Positions 45,608 to 53,054 of a DNA stretch of 64,000 nucleotides are shown piece by piece (the stretch's first letter is position 1; each line of letters begins with the position of its first letter). The notes under the pieces are model-generated. The model saw only the letters and a program-made list of their open reading frames with translations, was not told the origin of the DNA and did no database searches. The stretch lies in assembly GCA_002897635.1 (NCBI GenBank), contig BDTD01000025.1, positions 1-64,000 on the forward strand. Direction: 5' to 3'. The position numbers and the translations under genes are program-made. Source of the DNA: a bacterium BMS3Abin11 (GTDB lineage: Bacteria > Pseudomonadota > Gammaproteobacteria > BMS3Bbin11).

Positions 45608-46747
45608 TTAGAATACATATTGTACCTGTACGAAGAGTTCATCCTCATTTTTACCAGCGATACCTTTTTTGTCCTCATTGATACGATAGGTAATCTGGGT
45701 TTTGATTTTTTGTTTTTTAATAAACCAGTTTAGACCATATTCAGATCGCGTCCATTCTGTTTCATAGTTATCAGCATCTTGTAATTGATAACCGAGTACC
45801 AGTTCAAGTTTTTTAGGCATTACCATATACCCACCTTTAATGGCCCAGTTTTTCAGATCTGTTGCACTGTTACTATATAGCCCGCCTGTAATTCCTGACT
45901 CCACAAGCTTAGATTTGAATAAATTGTATTCAGCATCAACAGATAATCCAGCCACTCGAAGAGCACTGCTAATTTCAAAGCCCCGAACTGAATCAACATC
46001 TTTTTTAGAACGGGTAGGGTCAAGATTATCATTATCATTTGCCCATGAAAACGCAGCAGCACCAACGGTTAATTTTAAGTTGGGATTAAATGCCCCTTGA
46101 GAAAACTTTAGATGGCCAAAAGGGTGGAAATCTACACGGCCTCCATACATCCAGCCATCACTAAAGTCTTTGCCTTTATCAAACTGGATTGGAGTATCAA
46201 AATCCAGTTTTGAATTATCCGGATCTATCGAAGCATTCGCTACAGAAAATCCCCAGGTTATTTTTTTATCGTTATTATGACCTGCTAGATGAATGCCTAC
46301 ATTACGACTTGGTGTGCCGTAATTATGATCACCAACAAATGTACGTTCAACAGTTTGTTGTTTCTTTGAAGACGTTAAAGCTTCCCGGGAAAATGGAAAC
46401 TTTGCATTGCCAATGGTAACTTTCATATTCTTGATACCTTTATATTGCATATATGCATCTTTAACAGCAATATCACTTTTTCCCATATCCCATTGAAATT
46501 TACCTTTCCAGTCTTTAAACAAACTTCCAGCAATATAAGGGCGCAAGCGTCTAAAAAATAATTTATCCTTTGACTCACCTTTGTCGGGCTTTTCAGAATG
46601 GTATTGCAACTGAATACGACCCCCTATTTCAACAAATTTATCACCTTCTTGATAAACTTTTATACCTGCCTGTGCAGCGGGCACCATTGACAGGATGGAG
46701 GCTATCAGGGCAAAGGAAAATAGAGCAACAGTAAAATTTTTATTCAT
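45608..46747 (-). CDS. OprP/OprO-type porin
   Basis: A 379-aa porin of the Porin_O_P family. Residues 1-27 form a signal peptide ending AQAG. The mature N-terminus VYQEGDKFVEIGGRIQLQYH and FFRRLRPYIAGSLFKDWKGKFQWDMG are family hallmarks (the equivalent region in OprP precedes the barrel), as are VTIGNAKFPFSREALTSS and the C-terminal VQVQYVF with terminal Phe. OprP transports phosphate and OprO pyrophosphate; whether this one carries those or an inorganic sulfur compound cannot be told. It faces the two-component genes. Confidence 0.85.
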   Translation of the reverse strand: MNKNFTVALFSFALIASILSMVPAAQAGIKVYQEGDKFVEIGGRIQLQYHSEKPDKGESKDKLFFRRLRPYIAGSLFKDWKGKFQWDMGKSDIAVKDAYMQYKGIKNMKVTIGNAKFPFSREALTSSKKQQTVERTFVGDHNYGTPSRNVGIHLAGHNNDKKITWGFSVANASIDPDNSKLDFDTPIQFDKGKDFSDGWMYGGRVDFHPFGHLKFSQGAFNPNLKLTVGAAAFSWANDNDNLDPTRSKKDVDSVRGFEISSALRVAGLSVDAEYNLFKSKLVESGITGGLYSNSATDLKNWAIKGGYMVMPKKLELVLGYQLQDADNYETEWTRSEYGLNWFIKKQKIKTQITYRINEDKKGIAGKNEDELFVQVQYVF

Positions 46748-46897
46748 TAGTTTATTCCGTTCATAGTTAAAATTTGTCGTTGTATTTTAGGGATTATTTG
46801 TTTCAGAAATATGACGGATATATTTCAGTTTCATTACAATAGGCAGTAACATGGGCTTTTCAAAATAAAAAATACTACAGTAATAAATTGTGAATTT

Positions 46898-46983
46898 AAC
46901 CTGGGAGTTCATTCCAGGGTGGAAGTGGCGACAGCCACTACAGACCAGGGGTTGAGGGAGTCGTACAAACAACGGAATAGCTG
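46898..46983 (+). pseudogene. Decayed second copy of a narL 3' end
   Basis: An isolated 28-codon stretch plus stop reads NLGVHSRVEVATATTDQGL and RESYKQRNS. It differs from the C-terminus of the intact NarL-type regulator (ending at 45422) by six of the last 27 residues and by many synonymous changes. No upstream coding sequence remains. It lies on the opposite flank of the porin, so the porin sits between an intact narL 3' end and its remnant copy. Confidence 0.75.
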
Positions 46984-47041
46984 AGTGAAAAGGTTATTAA
47001 AGGGGAAAGGCTAAAAATCAAAACTGGATAACAAAAAATCT

Positions 47042-48095
47042 TTCACCACAGGGCCACTTCTGAAATTGTCGCCACATTTAAATATACGGAGCGGATGTCC
47101 CACCCAGCCTTATTTCTACAGTCACTGATGCAGTCATCGAACAAGTCATTGAATGGCAATCATGCCCCCTTGATTCAGTTTACCCCATCGTTTATCTAGG
47201 GAACCTCTGATTAATTCTGGACGAAGTAGGTTGCGATCTAAAATATTCAGGTTTGAGGCGCAAATCACACGTAATAGCTAGCTATTGCGAAGGTTTGCAA
47301 CGAAAAAACTGGATATTTTAGGCGTAAGATACGAGTTCATGAATTGATCAGAGGTTCCCTAGGCTGTATCGTACTCAAGATTCGACAGGATAAGCAGGTT
47401 ATCAATAAAGCCTTTTATCTTGCCCTGGGTGTAAACCTGGAAGGCCATAAAGAACTATTGAGCATGTGTCTCTCAGAAAATGAGAGGGCTTAGTTCTGGC
47501 TCACCGTTCTAACAGAGCTTCAGAATCGAGGTGTAAAAAATATCCTGATCGCCTGTGTTGACGGGTACTTTAAAAGGCTTCCCGAATGCCATTACCACCG
47601 TTTTCACTGAGGCTCAGATCCAGCTGTGTATCGTGCACATGGGGATACATGGGGCGGGTTATAATACAATTCGATGAAGTTTGTGCCCTGGAAAGGCTAC
47701 AGGGCCGTCGCCGCTGATTTAAAGAGATATACCGATCAGCCACTGAAGAGGAAGCACTGCTCGTTCTCGACAGTTTGCTGACCACTGGGATGATAAGTAC
47801 CCACTGGTCAGTAAATCCTGGGTAACCATTGGGAGAATCTCAGCGCCTTGTTCAATTACCCTCTGGACACCAGAAAGGCGATCTATACGACCAACGCCAT
47901 CGAGTCGCTGAACAGTGTCATTCGCAAGGCAACGAAAAAGAGGGGGCTGTTTCCAACGGATGACTCTGCAAAAAAGTCATTTATTTAGCGATTCAGCAAG
48001 CCTCCAAAAAATGGGCGATACCCATTCGAAATTGGAAGGCTGCACTGAACAGGTTTATGATTGAGTTCGAAGATCGGTTAACCGATTACATTTAA
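47042..48095 (+). pseudogene. IS256-family transposase pseudogene interrupted by a MITE
   Basis: Decayed IS256/mutator-type DDE transposase. Readable segments are TSEIVATFK; IYGADVPPSLISTVTDAVIE, then WQSCPLDSVYPIVYL (to 47199); after the insert GCIVLKIRQDKQVINKAF and YLALGVNLEGHKELL; then, with frameshifts, NILIACVDG and QLCIVHM; and near the end YTTNAIESLNSVIRKATKKRG, then WKAALNRFMIEFEDRLTDYI to TAA at 48095. The text after the stop (ACGCAAAATTAATTACAGACC) resembles an IS256 right end near 48131. The frame is broken in at least three places and by the 159-bp element. Confidence 0.88.
47200..47358. mobile_element. 159-bp palindromic MITE, subfamily A copy 2, inside IS256 pseudogene
   Basis: It starts GGAACCTCTGATTAATT and ends AATTGATCAGAGGTTCC, with a CTAG duplication on both sides (47196-47199, 47359-47362). 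Removing the element and one CTAG restores continuous transposase reading (..PIVYL-GCIVLK..). The arms and central palindrome match copies 1 and 3 in inverted orientation. Confidence 0.92.
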
Positions 48096-48196
48096 ACCTG
48101 GCAATTACGCAAAATTAATTACAGACCCCTTTAAGTGTCAAATCATACGACTTATACGATTCTTTTTTGCATGACCTGCAATCCTTTTTCAGATTT

Positions 48197-48649
48197 TTAT
48201 GGCCTAATGTATGCGTACCCCTGTTCCTGCAATTCTATAATACGAGCAACACCAGCCGGTACAATTTGGACACCTTCAAGAATAACGGGAAGTTTTCCTG
48301 TTTTCCTCTTTACTTTCTCCATTGTATTCCTACATGCACTAAAGGTTATGTCTTGCAATGCCAGACTTTTCACTCTATCAGCCTGCTTGCTTTTCGTTGT
48401 CAACAGCCCAAGACCAGGGCCATAGGCAACAATCTCAATATCAATGTTATCCATACCATAGAGCTTCTGTAAATTTACGGCATTATTCAATGCTATTTTT
48501 TGAGTCCTTGGATTATCAGTGCTAACCTGGATTACTACCTTATGGTGTTTTTGTTCTACTGGTTGAGTTTTCTCTGCAGCATATACATTTCCAAAAAGAA
48601 ATACTGACATTAATATAATTAGACTTATATCTTTTACAATTTTACTCAT
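48197..48649 (-). CDS. Exported DsrE-family protein
   Basis: A 150-aa protein. ATG 48649 has an ideal GGAGG site eight bases upstream; an upstream TTG at 48664 would overlap that site. A signal peptide (DISLIILMSVFLFGNVYA) is followed by a DsrE/DsrF-like domain: KVVIQVSTDNPRTQKIALNN, VAYGPGLGLLTTKS and ITFSACRNTMEKV with a single conserved cysteine. Such periplasmic DsrE-like proteins are common in sulfur bacteria, but their role is not established. It is separated from the dsr operon by the two-component genes, the porin and the insertion remnant. Confidence 0.82.
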   Translation of the reverse strand: MSKIVKDISLIILMSVFLFGNVYAAEKTQPVEQKHHKVVIQVSTDNPRTQKIALNNAVNLQKLYGMDNIDIEIVAYGPGLGLLTTKSKQADRVKSLALQDITFSACRNTMEKVKRKTGKLPVILEGVQIVPAGVARIIELQEQGYAYIRP

Positions 48650-48731
48650 TATTACATCCTCCAATAATCACCTCGGTATGAAAAATTAGTCAGATTTCGC
48701 AAGAGGTGAATTTACGAAACGTTATGCTTAT

Positions 48732-48889
48732 GGGTACCTCTATTAATTATGGATAGATCAGATTGCATGAAAAATTGTTTATATCAAGGCAAGGATCGCA
48801 CGTAATAGCTAGCTATTGCGAAGATTCTTAACGCAGAGATAGACGATTTTGCATGTGAGATGAATATTCATTAATTAATAGAGGTACCC
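48732..48889. mobile_element. 158-bp palindromic MITE, subfamily B copy 2
   Basis: Ends GGGTACCTCTATTAATT and its inverse; flanks TTAT (48728-48731) and TTAA (48890-48893), a 4-bp duplication with one change. Arms and centre match the copy at 61377. The rest of the gap, 48665-49099, holds no gene I can see. Confidence 0.86.
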
Positions 48890-49099
48890 TTAATGTGTTA
48901 TCTCCACGAATTTAGCTACAAACCAGCTCAAAAACAAAGAGATAGTCGCATACCGTGCATTTTGATCTAATAAAAGTTACCACACCGAGCTAAATCTAAA
49001 GGAATTCTCGGTGCGTACATTATAAAGTATCAAAGTATTACATAAAATCTTGTTAAAATCAGTGCCACTGATACATAAAATTTGATGCAACGGAAAAAT

Positions 49100-49417
49100 T
49101 CAGGTGTAATGCCGCATATCCTTACGCCGACGCCCCGGCTGCTGCGTAACTAGTCCTGTTACCATATGCATGCCAGCTATATCTTCTTCATCATAGACAG
49201 GGTTTAGCGGTCGAAGAATGTAGCGACCCCCATCAATGATTAATTGTCTGAAGATAAGACCATCATCGTTCCTGGCAACCACAAAGCTCTCATGGCTGAC
49301 GACACCTGCCGGATCCACAACAATGATGCAACCATGTTTAAACTCGGGTTCCATGCTGTCACCATGCACTTGAAGCGCAAAGGGTTCCGCTTCGCTGCAG
49401 CTACCTTCATCAAACAT
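49100..49417 (-). CDS. Small S24/LexA-fold protein lacking the catalytic lysine
   Basis: A 105-aa protein consisting of one S24 (LexA/UmuD C-terminal) fold and no DNA-binding domain. ATG 49417 has an AGGAGAG site. The catalytic Ser motif is ALQVHGDSMEPEFKHGCIIVVDP. Where the catalytic Lys of LexA-type proteases lies (usually '..VKRL'), this protein has LIFRQLIIDGGRYILRPLNP, with Arg and no Lys. Autoproteolysis is therefore doubtful. It diverges from the malic enzyme gene, 133 bp away. Confidence 0.75.
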   Translation of the reverse strand: MFDEGSCSEAEPFALQVHGDSMEPEFKHGCIIVVDPAGVVSHESFVVARNDDGLIFRQLIIDGGRYILRPLNPVYDEEDIAGMHMVTGLVTQQPGRRRKDMRHYT

Positions 49418-49550
49418 GGATCTCTCCTCGGATAATCTTAAAACCGCAATTTTACCAGAAATCAGCATACAAACGAGCAACACCCTAAGAATCAAACGGA
49501 AACGTGGTAGAATTCGCCACCTGAAACACACGTAGCTCCTGACCACGATA

Positions 49551-50789
49551 ATGCCCGAAAAACTTAGAAAGATTGCCCTCGAATACCATGAATTACCCCG
49601 ACCGGGGAAACTGGCAATTCAAATTACCAAGGCCACTACCACACCGGAAGACCTTTCCCTGGCTTATACTCCAGGAGTCGCTATACCGGTGCTGGAAATC
49701 AGGAATAACCCGGAAAATGCCTATCGCTACACCAGTAAGGGTAACCTGGTAGCCGTGATCACCGATGGCACGGCTGTGCTTGGTCTTGGCAATACTGGCC
49801 CACTGGCTAGCAAACCCGTCATGGAGGGCAAGGCCGTGTTGTTTAAACGTTTTGCCGACATCGATGTGTTTGATATAGAAGTCGATGCAGAAGACCCGGA
49901 TGACTTTATCGATACCGTTGCTCGCATTGCAGGTGGTTTTGGTGGTATCAATCTTGAAGATATTGCTGCACCACATTGTTTCTATATCGAACAGGAATTA
50001 TCACGACGCCTGGATATACCCGTCTTTCATGATGACCAGCACGGGACAGCGATAATTATTGCAGCCGGCATACTCAACGCACTGGAACTTCAGAAAAAGA
50101 CCCTGCCCGATGCAAACATCGTTTGCCTTGGCGCGGGTGCCGCCGGCGTTGCATCCATGAACCTGTTAATTGAAATGGGTGCAAAACGTGAAAAGATCCA
50201 CATGGTTGACCGTCAGGGTATCATTCACGACCAGCGCGAAAACCTGACTGCTACCAAGCAGGCATTTGCCATTAAGACGGAAAAGCGAACACTCGCAGAT
50301 GCCTGCGAAGGTGCCGATATCTTTATCGGCGTCTCCGGTCCGGATCTGCTAAGCAGTGACATGCTGCTGTCCATGGCGCCACGCCCTATCGTCTTCGCGC
50401 TATCTAACCCGGTACCTGAGATATTACCGGAGCTGGCCAATCAGACACGTAATGATCTGGTCATGGCCACTGGCCGCAGCGATTATCCTAATCAGGTCAA
50501 TAACGTCCTCGGCTTCCCCTTCATCTTTCGTGGTACGCTGGATGTGCGTGCAGCCTGCATCAACACAGAAATGCACATTGCTGCCGCCCACGCGCTGGCA
50601 GATCTGGGTAAACAACCCGTTCTGCCAGAAATTGCAAAAATATACGGTTATGATTCACTTGAATTCGGCCCAGATAACATCATCCCCAAGCCCTTTGACC
50701 CGCGCCTGATCGATGTGGTACCGAAGGCTGTTGCGCAGGCGGCTATTGATTCGGGGGTTGCGCGGCTGGATCTTGTATATAAGAAATAA
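49551..50789 (+). CDS. Malic enzyme (NAD(P)-dependent)
   Basis: Oxidative decarboxylation of malate to pyruvate. The 412-aa product has the family words LAYTPGVAIPVLEI, GTAVLGLGNTGPLASKPVMEGKA, FGGINLEDIAAPHCF and FHDDQHGTAI, with an NAD(P)-binding region IVCLGAGAAGVASMNLL. It lacks the C-terminal phosphotransacetylase-like domain of MaeB, so it is the short form. It lies beside mdh and near sucCD, consistent with TCA-cycle and anaplerotic functions. Confidence 0.93.
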   Translation: MPEKLRKIALEYHELPRPGKLAIQITKATTTPEDLSLAYTPGVAIPVLEIRNNPENAYRYTSKGNLVAVITDGTAVLGLGNTGPLASKPVMEGKAVLFKRFADIDVFDIEVDAEDPDDFIDTVARIAGGFGGINLEDIAAPHCFYIEQELSRRLDIPVFHDDQHGTAIIIAAGILNALELQKKTLPDANIVCLGAGAAGVASMNLLIEMGAKREKIHMVDRQGIIHDQRENLTATKQAFAIKTEKRTLADACEGADIFIGVSGPDLLSSDMLLSMAPRPIVFALSNPVPEILPELANQTRNDLVMATGRSDYPNQVNNVLGFPFIFRGTLDVRAACINTEMHIAAAHALADLGKQPVLPEIAKIYGYDSLEFGPDNIIPKPFDPRLIDVVPKAVAQAAIDSGVARLDLVYKK

Positions 50790-50979
50790 AACCAGTTGCA
50801 GGTTCAAGGTGAAGTCAAAACCTGAAATTTTCTCTGTTTAGGGTTGCGCCTCTGAGGCTGTTGTGGTTTTTAGGCTCAATCCTGGAACCTGGATCTTCTT
50901 TACCCCCCTGGAACTTCTTTTCCCCTTTTCCCCTCAAACTAATATATATTAAATACAAGAGTGCAAAAGGAGATCTGCC

Positions 50980-51921
50980 ATGAATAAAATTGCAATCATC
51001 GGTGCCGGGCGTGTTGGAGAATCTACTGCCCAGTTTTTGGCAACTAGTGATATTAGCCGGGAAGTCATCCTGACAGATATACGTGATGGTGCTGCAGCCG
51101 GTGCAGCGCTGGATATTCAGGAATCGGCCTCTCTGTTTGGTTTTGATACTCGTCTGCGGGGTTCCAACGATAATAAAATAATCGAAGGTGCCGATATCAT
51201 CATCGTTACAGCCGGCATCCCCCGTAAACCTGGTATGTCGCGTGCCGATGTCATGGAAACCAATGTAAGAGTTCTTGATGAAATTCTTGATGATGTACTG
51301 CAATATGCACCGGATTCCATGTTGCTGCTTGTCAGTAACCCAGTTGATACCCTTACCTACCATGCAATTAAACGTACCGGCTGGGACAGAAATCGGGTTA
51401 TGGGACAGGCTGGTGTGCTGGACTCCTCACGCATGGCCGCCTTCGTTGCACTGGAAACAGGGTTATCGGCAAAATATATCAATGCCATGGTGATGGGTGG
51501 TCACGGTGATGCAATGGTTCCAATGACACGATTCACGACAATATCGGGTATCGCTATTGAGAATTTCCTGACTTCTGACAAGATTGATGAAATCATTCAA
51601 CGCACCCGTACAGGTGGTGCTGAAATTCTTGCCCTGAAAGGCAACAGCAGTGCTTATGGCGCACCAGCAGCGGCCATTGCCGAGATGGTAGAAGCTATCG
51701 CATACAATAGAAAATCAGTTCTGCCCACGGTGGCCTATTTACAGGGCGAGTATGGTGAAGAAGATATTACTATCGGCGTACCAGCAGTCCTTGGTGAGCA
51801 TGGTATGGAAAAGGTAATTGAACTGGATCTTAATGAAACAGAACAAAACTTTTTCAACACCTCAGTCGCCTCGATACGAAAAGAATTGTCGACATTAAGT
51901 GTTATAGTTAATGAAGCTTGA
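50980..51921 (+). CDS. mdh: Malate dehydrogenase
   Basis: A 313-aa LDH-like malate dehydrogenase. The NAD-binding motif is KIAIIGAGRVGESTAQFLA. The substrate loop GIPRKPGMSRADV carries Arg where LDHs have Gln, which specifies malate/oxaloacetate. The catalytic His is in VMGGHGDAMVPMTRF. An AAAAGGAG site precedes the ATG. It follows malic enzyme by 190 bp, but the intergenic region contains C-rich repeat-like text, so a common transcript is uncertain. Confidence 0.95.
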   Translation: MNKIAIIGAGRVGESTAQFLATSDISREVILTDIRDGAAAGAALDIQESASLFGFDTRLRGSNDNKIIEGADIIIVTAGIPRKPGMSRADVMETNVRVLDEILDDVLQYAPDSMLLLVSNPVDTLTYHAIKRTGWDRNRVMGQAGVLDSSRMAAFVALETGLSAKYINAMVMGGHGDAMVPMTRFTTISGIAIENFLTSDKIDEIIQRTRTGGAEILALKGNSSAYGAPAAAIAEMVEAIAYNRKSVLPTVAYLQGEYGEEDITIGVPAVLGEHGMEKVIELDLNETEQNFFNTSVASIRKELSTLSVIVNEA

Positions 51922-51958
51922 AGATGGTCATAGTTTATGAGAGTACTACTGCCCCCGT

Positions 51959-52022
51959 GTAGGAGCATCGCTCGGCGTGATTGTTTTAGACGAAACCAAA
52001 TCGCGCCGAGCGGCGCTCCTAC
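51959..52022. repeat. Inverted REP pair (BIME) after mdh
   Basis: GTAGGAGCATCGCTCGGCG on the left and GCCGAGCGGCGCTCCTAC on the right form a long imperfect hairpin with GTAG/CTAC heads. It is a different stem type from the GTGCGAAT/GTTCGAAT REPs at 8156 and 23523. It may end mdh transcription. Confidence 0.7.
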
Positions 52023-52062
52023 AACGCCGTATTGAACAGACATGTACCTTCTAAACATTCTA

Positions 52063-52118
52063 GGGCACCTCTATTTATTCTGGATAATCCAGTATTACTA
52101 AATCTATTAGAGACTCCC
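52063..52118. mobile_element. 56-bp MITE derivative abutting panB
   Basis: The left end GGGCACCTCTATTTATTCTG matches subfamily B; the right end ATCTATTAGAGACTCCC is its inverse with changes. No clean target duplication is seen. Its last base immediately precedes the panB ATG, so the panB ribosome-binding region is made of element sequence. Confidence 0.6.
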
Positions 52119-52934
52119 ATGAGCATTCAAACCAGTACATGCCGCCTTACCCTGCCAGCCTTTAAAAAAATGAAGCGGGGAAAACAGCCCATTGTTGCCC
52201 TGACTGCCTATGACTACAGCTTTGCATATCTACTGGATCAATCTGGGGTCGACATAATTCTGGTCGGTGATTCCCTCGGCATGGTCATACAGGGACATCA
52301 GACAACCATCCCAGTCAGCATGGAGGATATGCTTTATCATACATCTATAGTCAGCAAGGGAGTCGAGAGAGCGCTGCTAATAATGGATATGCCCTTTATG
52401 AGTTATCCAGGTATTGAACGTGCACTGGATAATGCCACAGATGCACTGCAGCAGGCCGGAGCGCATATGGTTAAACTGGAAGGAGGGCTGGATCAGATAC
52501 CCATAGTAAAAGCTTTATCCAGCCACGAAATCCCAGTCTGCGCACATATTGGATTAAAACCACAATCTATCTATAAAACTGGCAGCTACAGGGTTCAGGG
52601 GCGCAGCACACAGGCAGCCGAAAAAATGATTGAAGAGGCAGCAGCGTTAGAAAAGGCCGGTGCAGATCTTCTCCTGCTTGAGTGTGTACCGAAAATTCTA
52701 GCAGCAGAAATTACCGCCAACATTGAAATACCGGTAATTGGAATTGGTGCCGGAAATGCCTGTGATGGACAGATTCTCGTTCTACACGATCTACTAGGTA
52801 TAACACCTGGTAAAGTACCTAAGTTTGCAAAAAATTTCATGCAGGAAAGCCCTGATATTCAAACAGCGATCAGGACTTACGTAGACGATGTACGAAGCCG
52901 GAAGTTTCCTGCTGAGGAACATAGTTTTAGTTAA
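52119..52934 (+). CDS. panB: Ketopantoate hydroxymethyltransferase PanB
   Basis: PanB makes ketopantoate for pantothenate and CoA. ATG 52119 gives MSIQTSTCRLTLPAFKKMKR, the normal start; the in-frame extension to 52032 lies within the MITE derivative. Family words are IVALTAYDYSFAYLLDQSGVDIILVGDSLGMVIQGH (metal site GDS), GAHMVKLEGG, HIGLKPQS and LECVPKILA. The product is 271 aa, a normal length. No strong ribosome site is present, the nearest purine run being AGAGA. Confidence 0.94.
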   Translation: MSIQTSTCRLTLPAFKKMKRGKQPIVALTAYDYSFAYLLDQSGVDIILVGDSLGMVIQGHQTTIPVSMEDMLYHTSIVSKGVERALLIMDMPFMSYPGIERALDNATDALQQAGAHMVKLEGGLDQIPIVKALSSHEIPVCAHIGLKPQSIYKTGSYRVQGRSTQAAEKMIEEAAALEKAGADLLLLECVPKILAAEITANIEIPVIGIGAGNACDGQILVLHDLLGITPGKVPKFAKNFMQESPDIQTAIRTYVDDVRSRKFPAEEHSFS

Positions 52935-52991
52935 TACAGAGTTTTCAGTTTTCGGAGAATTCAACGGTCTTTCTTTTTTCTGAACACTGAA

Positions 52992-53041
52992 GGGCACTCT
53001 ATTAATTCATGAATAATCATCTTGAATTAACAGAGGTACCC
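52992..53041. mobile_element. 50-bp internally deleted MITE, subfamily B
   Basis: GGGCACTCTATTAATTC, then ATGAATAATCATCTTG as in the B copy at 20557, joined directly to AATTAACAGAGGTACCC. It is flanked by TGAA on both sides (52988-52991 and 53042-53045). It lies between the convergent panB and SLC13-type genes. Confidence 0.78.
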
Positions 53042-53054
53042 TGAAAGCTATTCC

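Noticed and set aside
46787-46972. Minus-strand 61-codon frame between the porin and IS256 remnant
   Set aside because: It runs antisense through the narL remnant and has no support.
47196-47362. A 2-bp TA target duplication for the MITE in IS256
   Set aside because: TA fits this copy only; reading the ends as GGAACC gives 4-bp duplications that also hold at 9792 and 61078.
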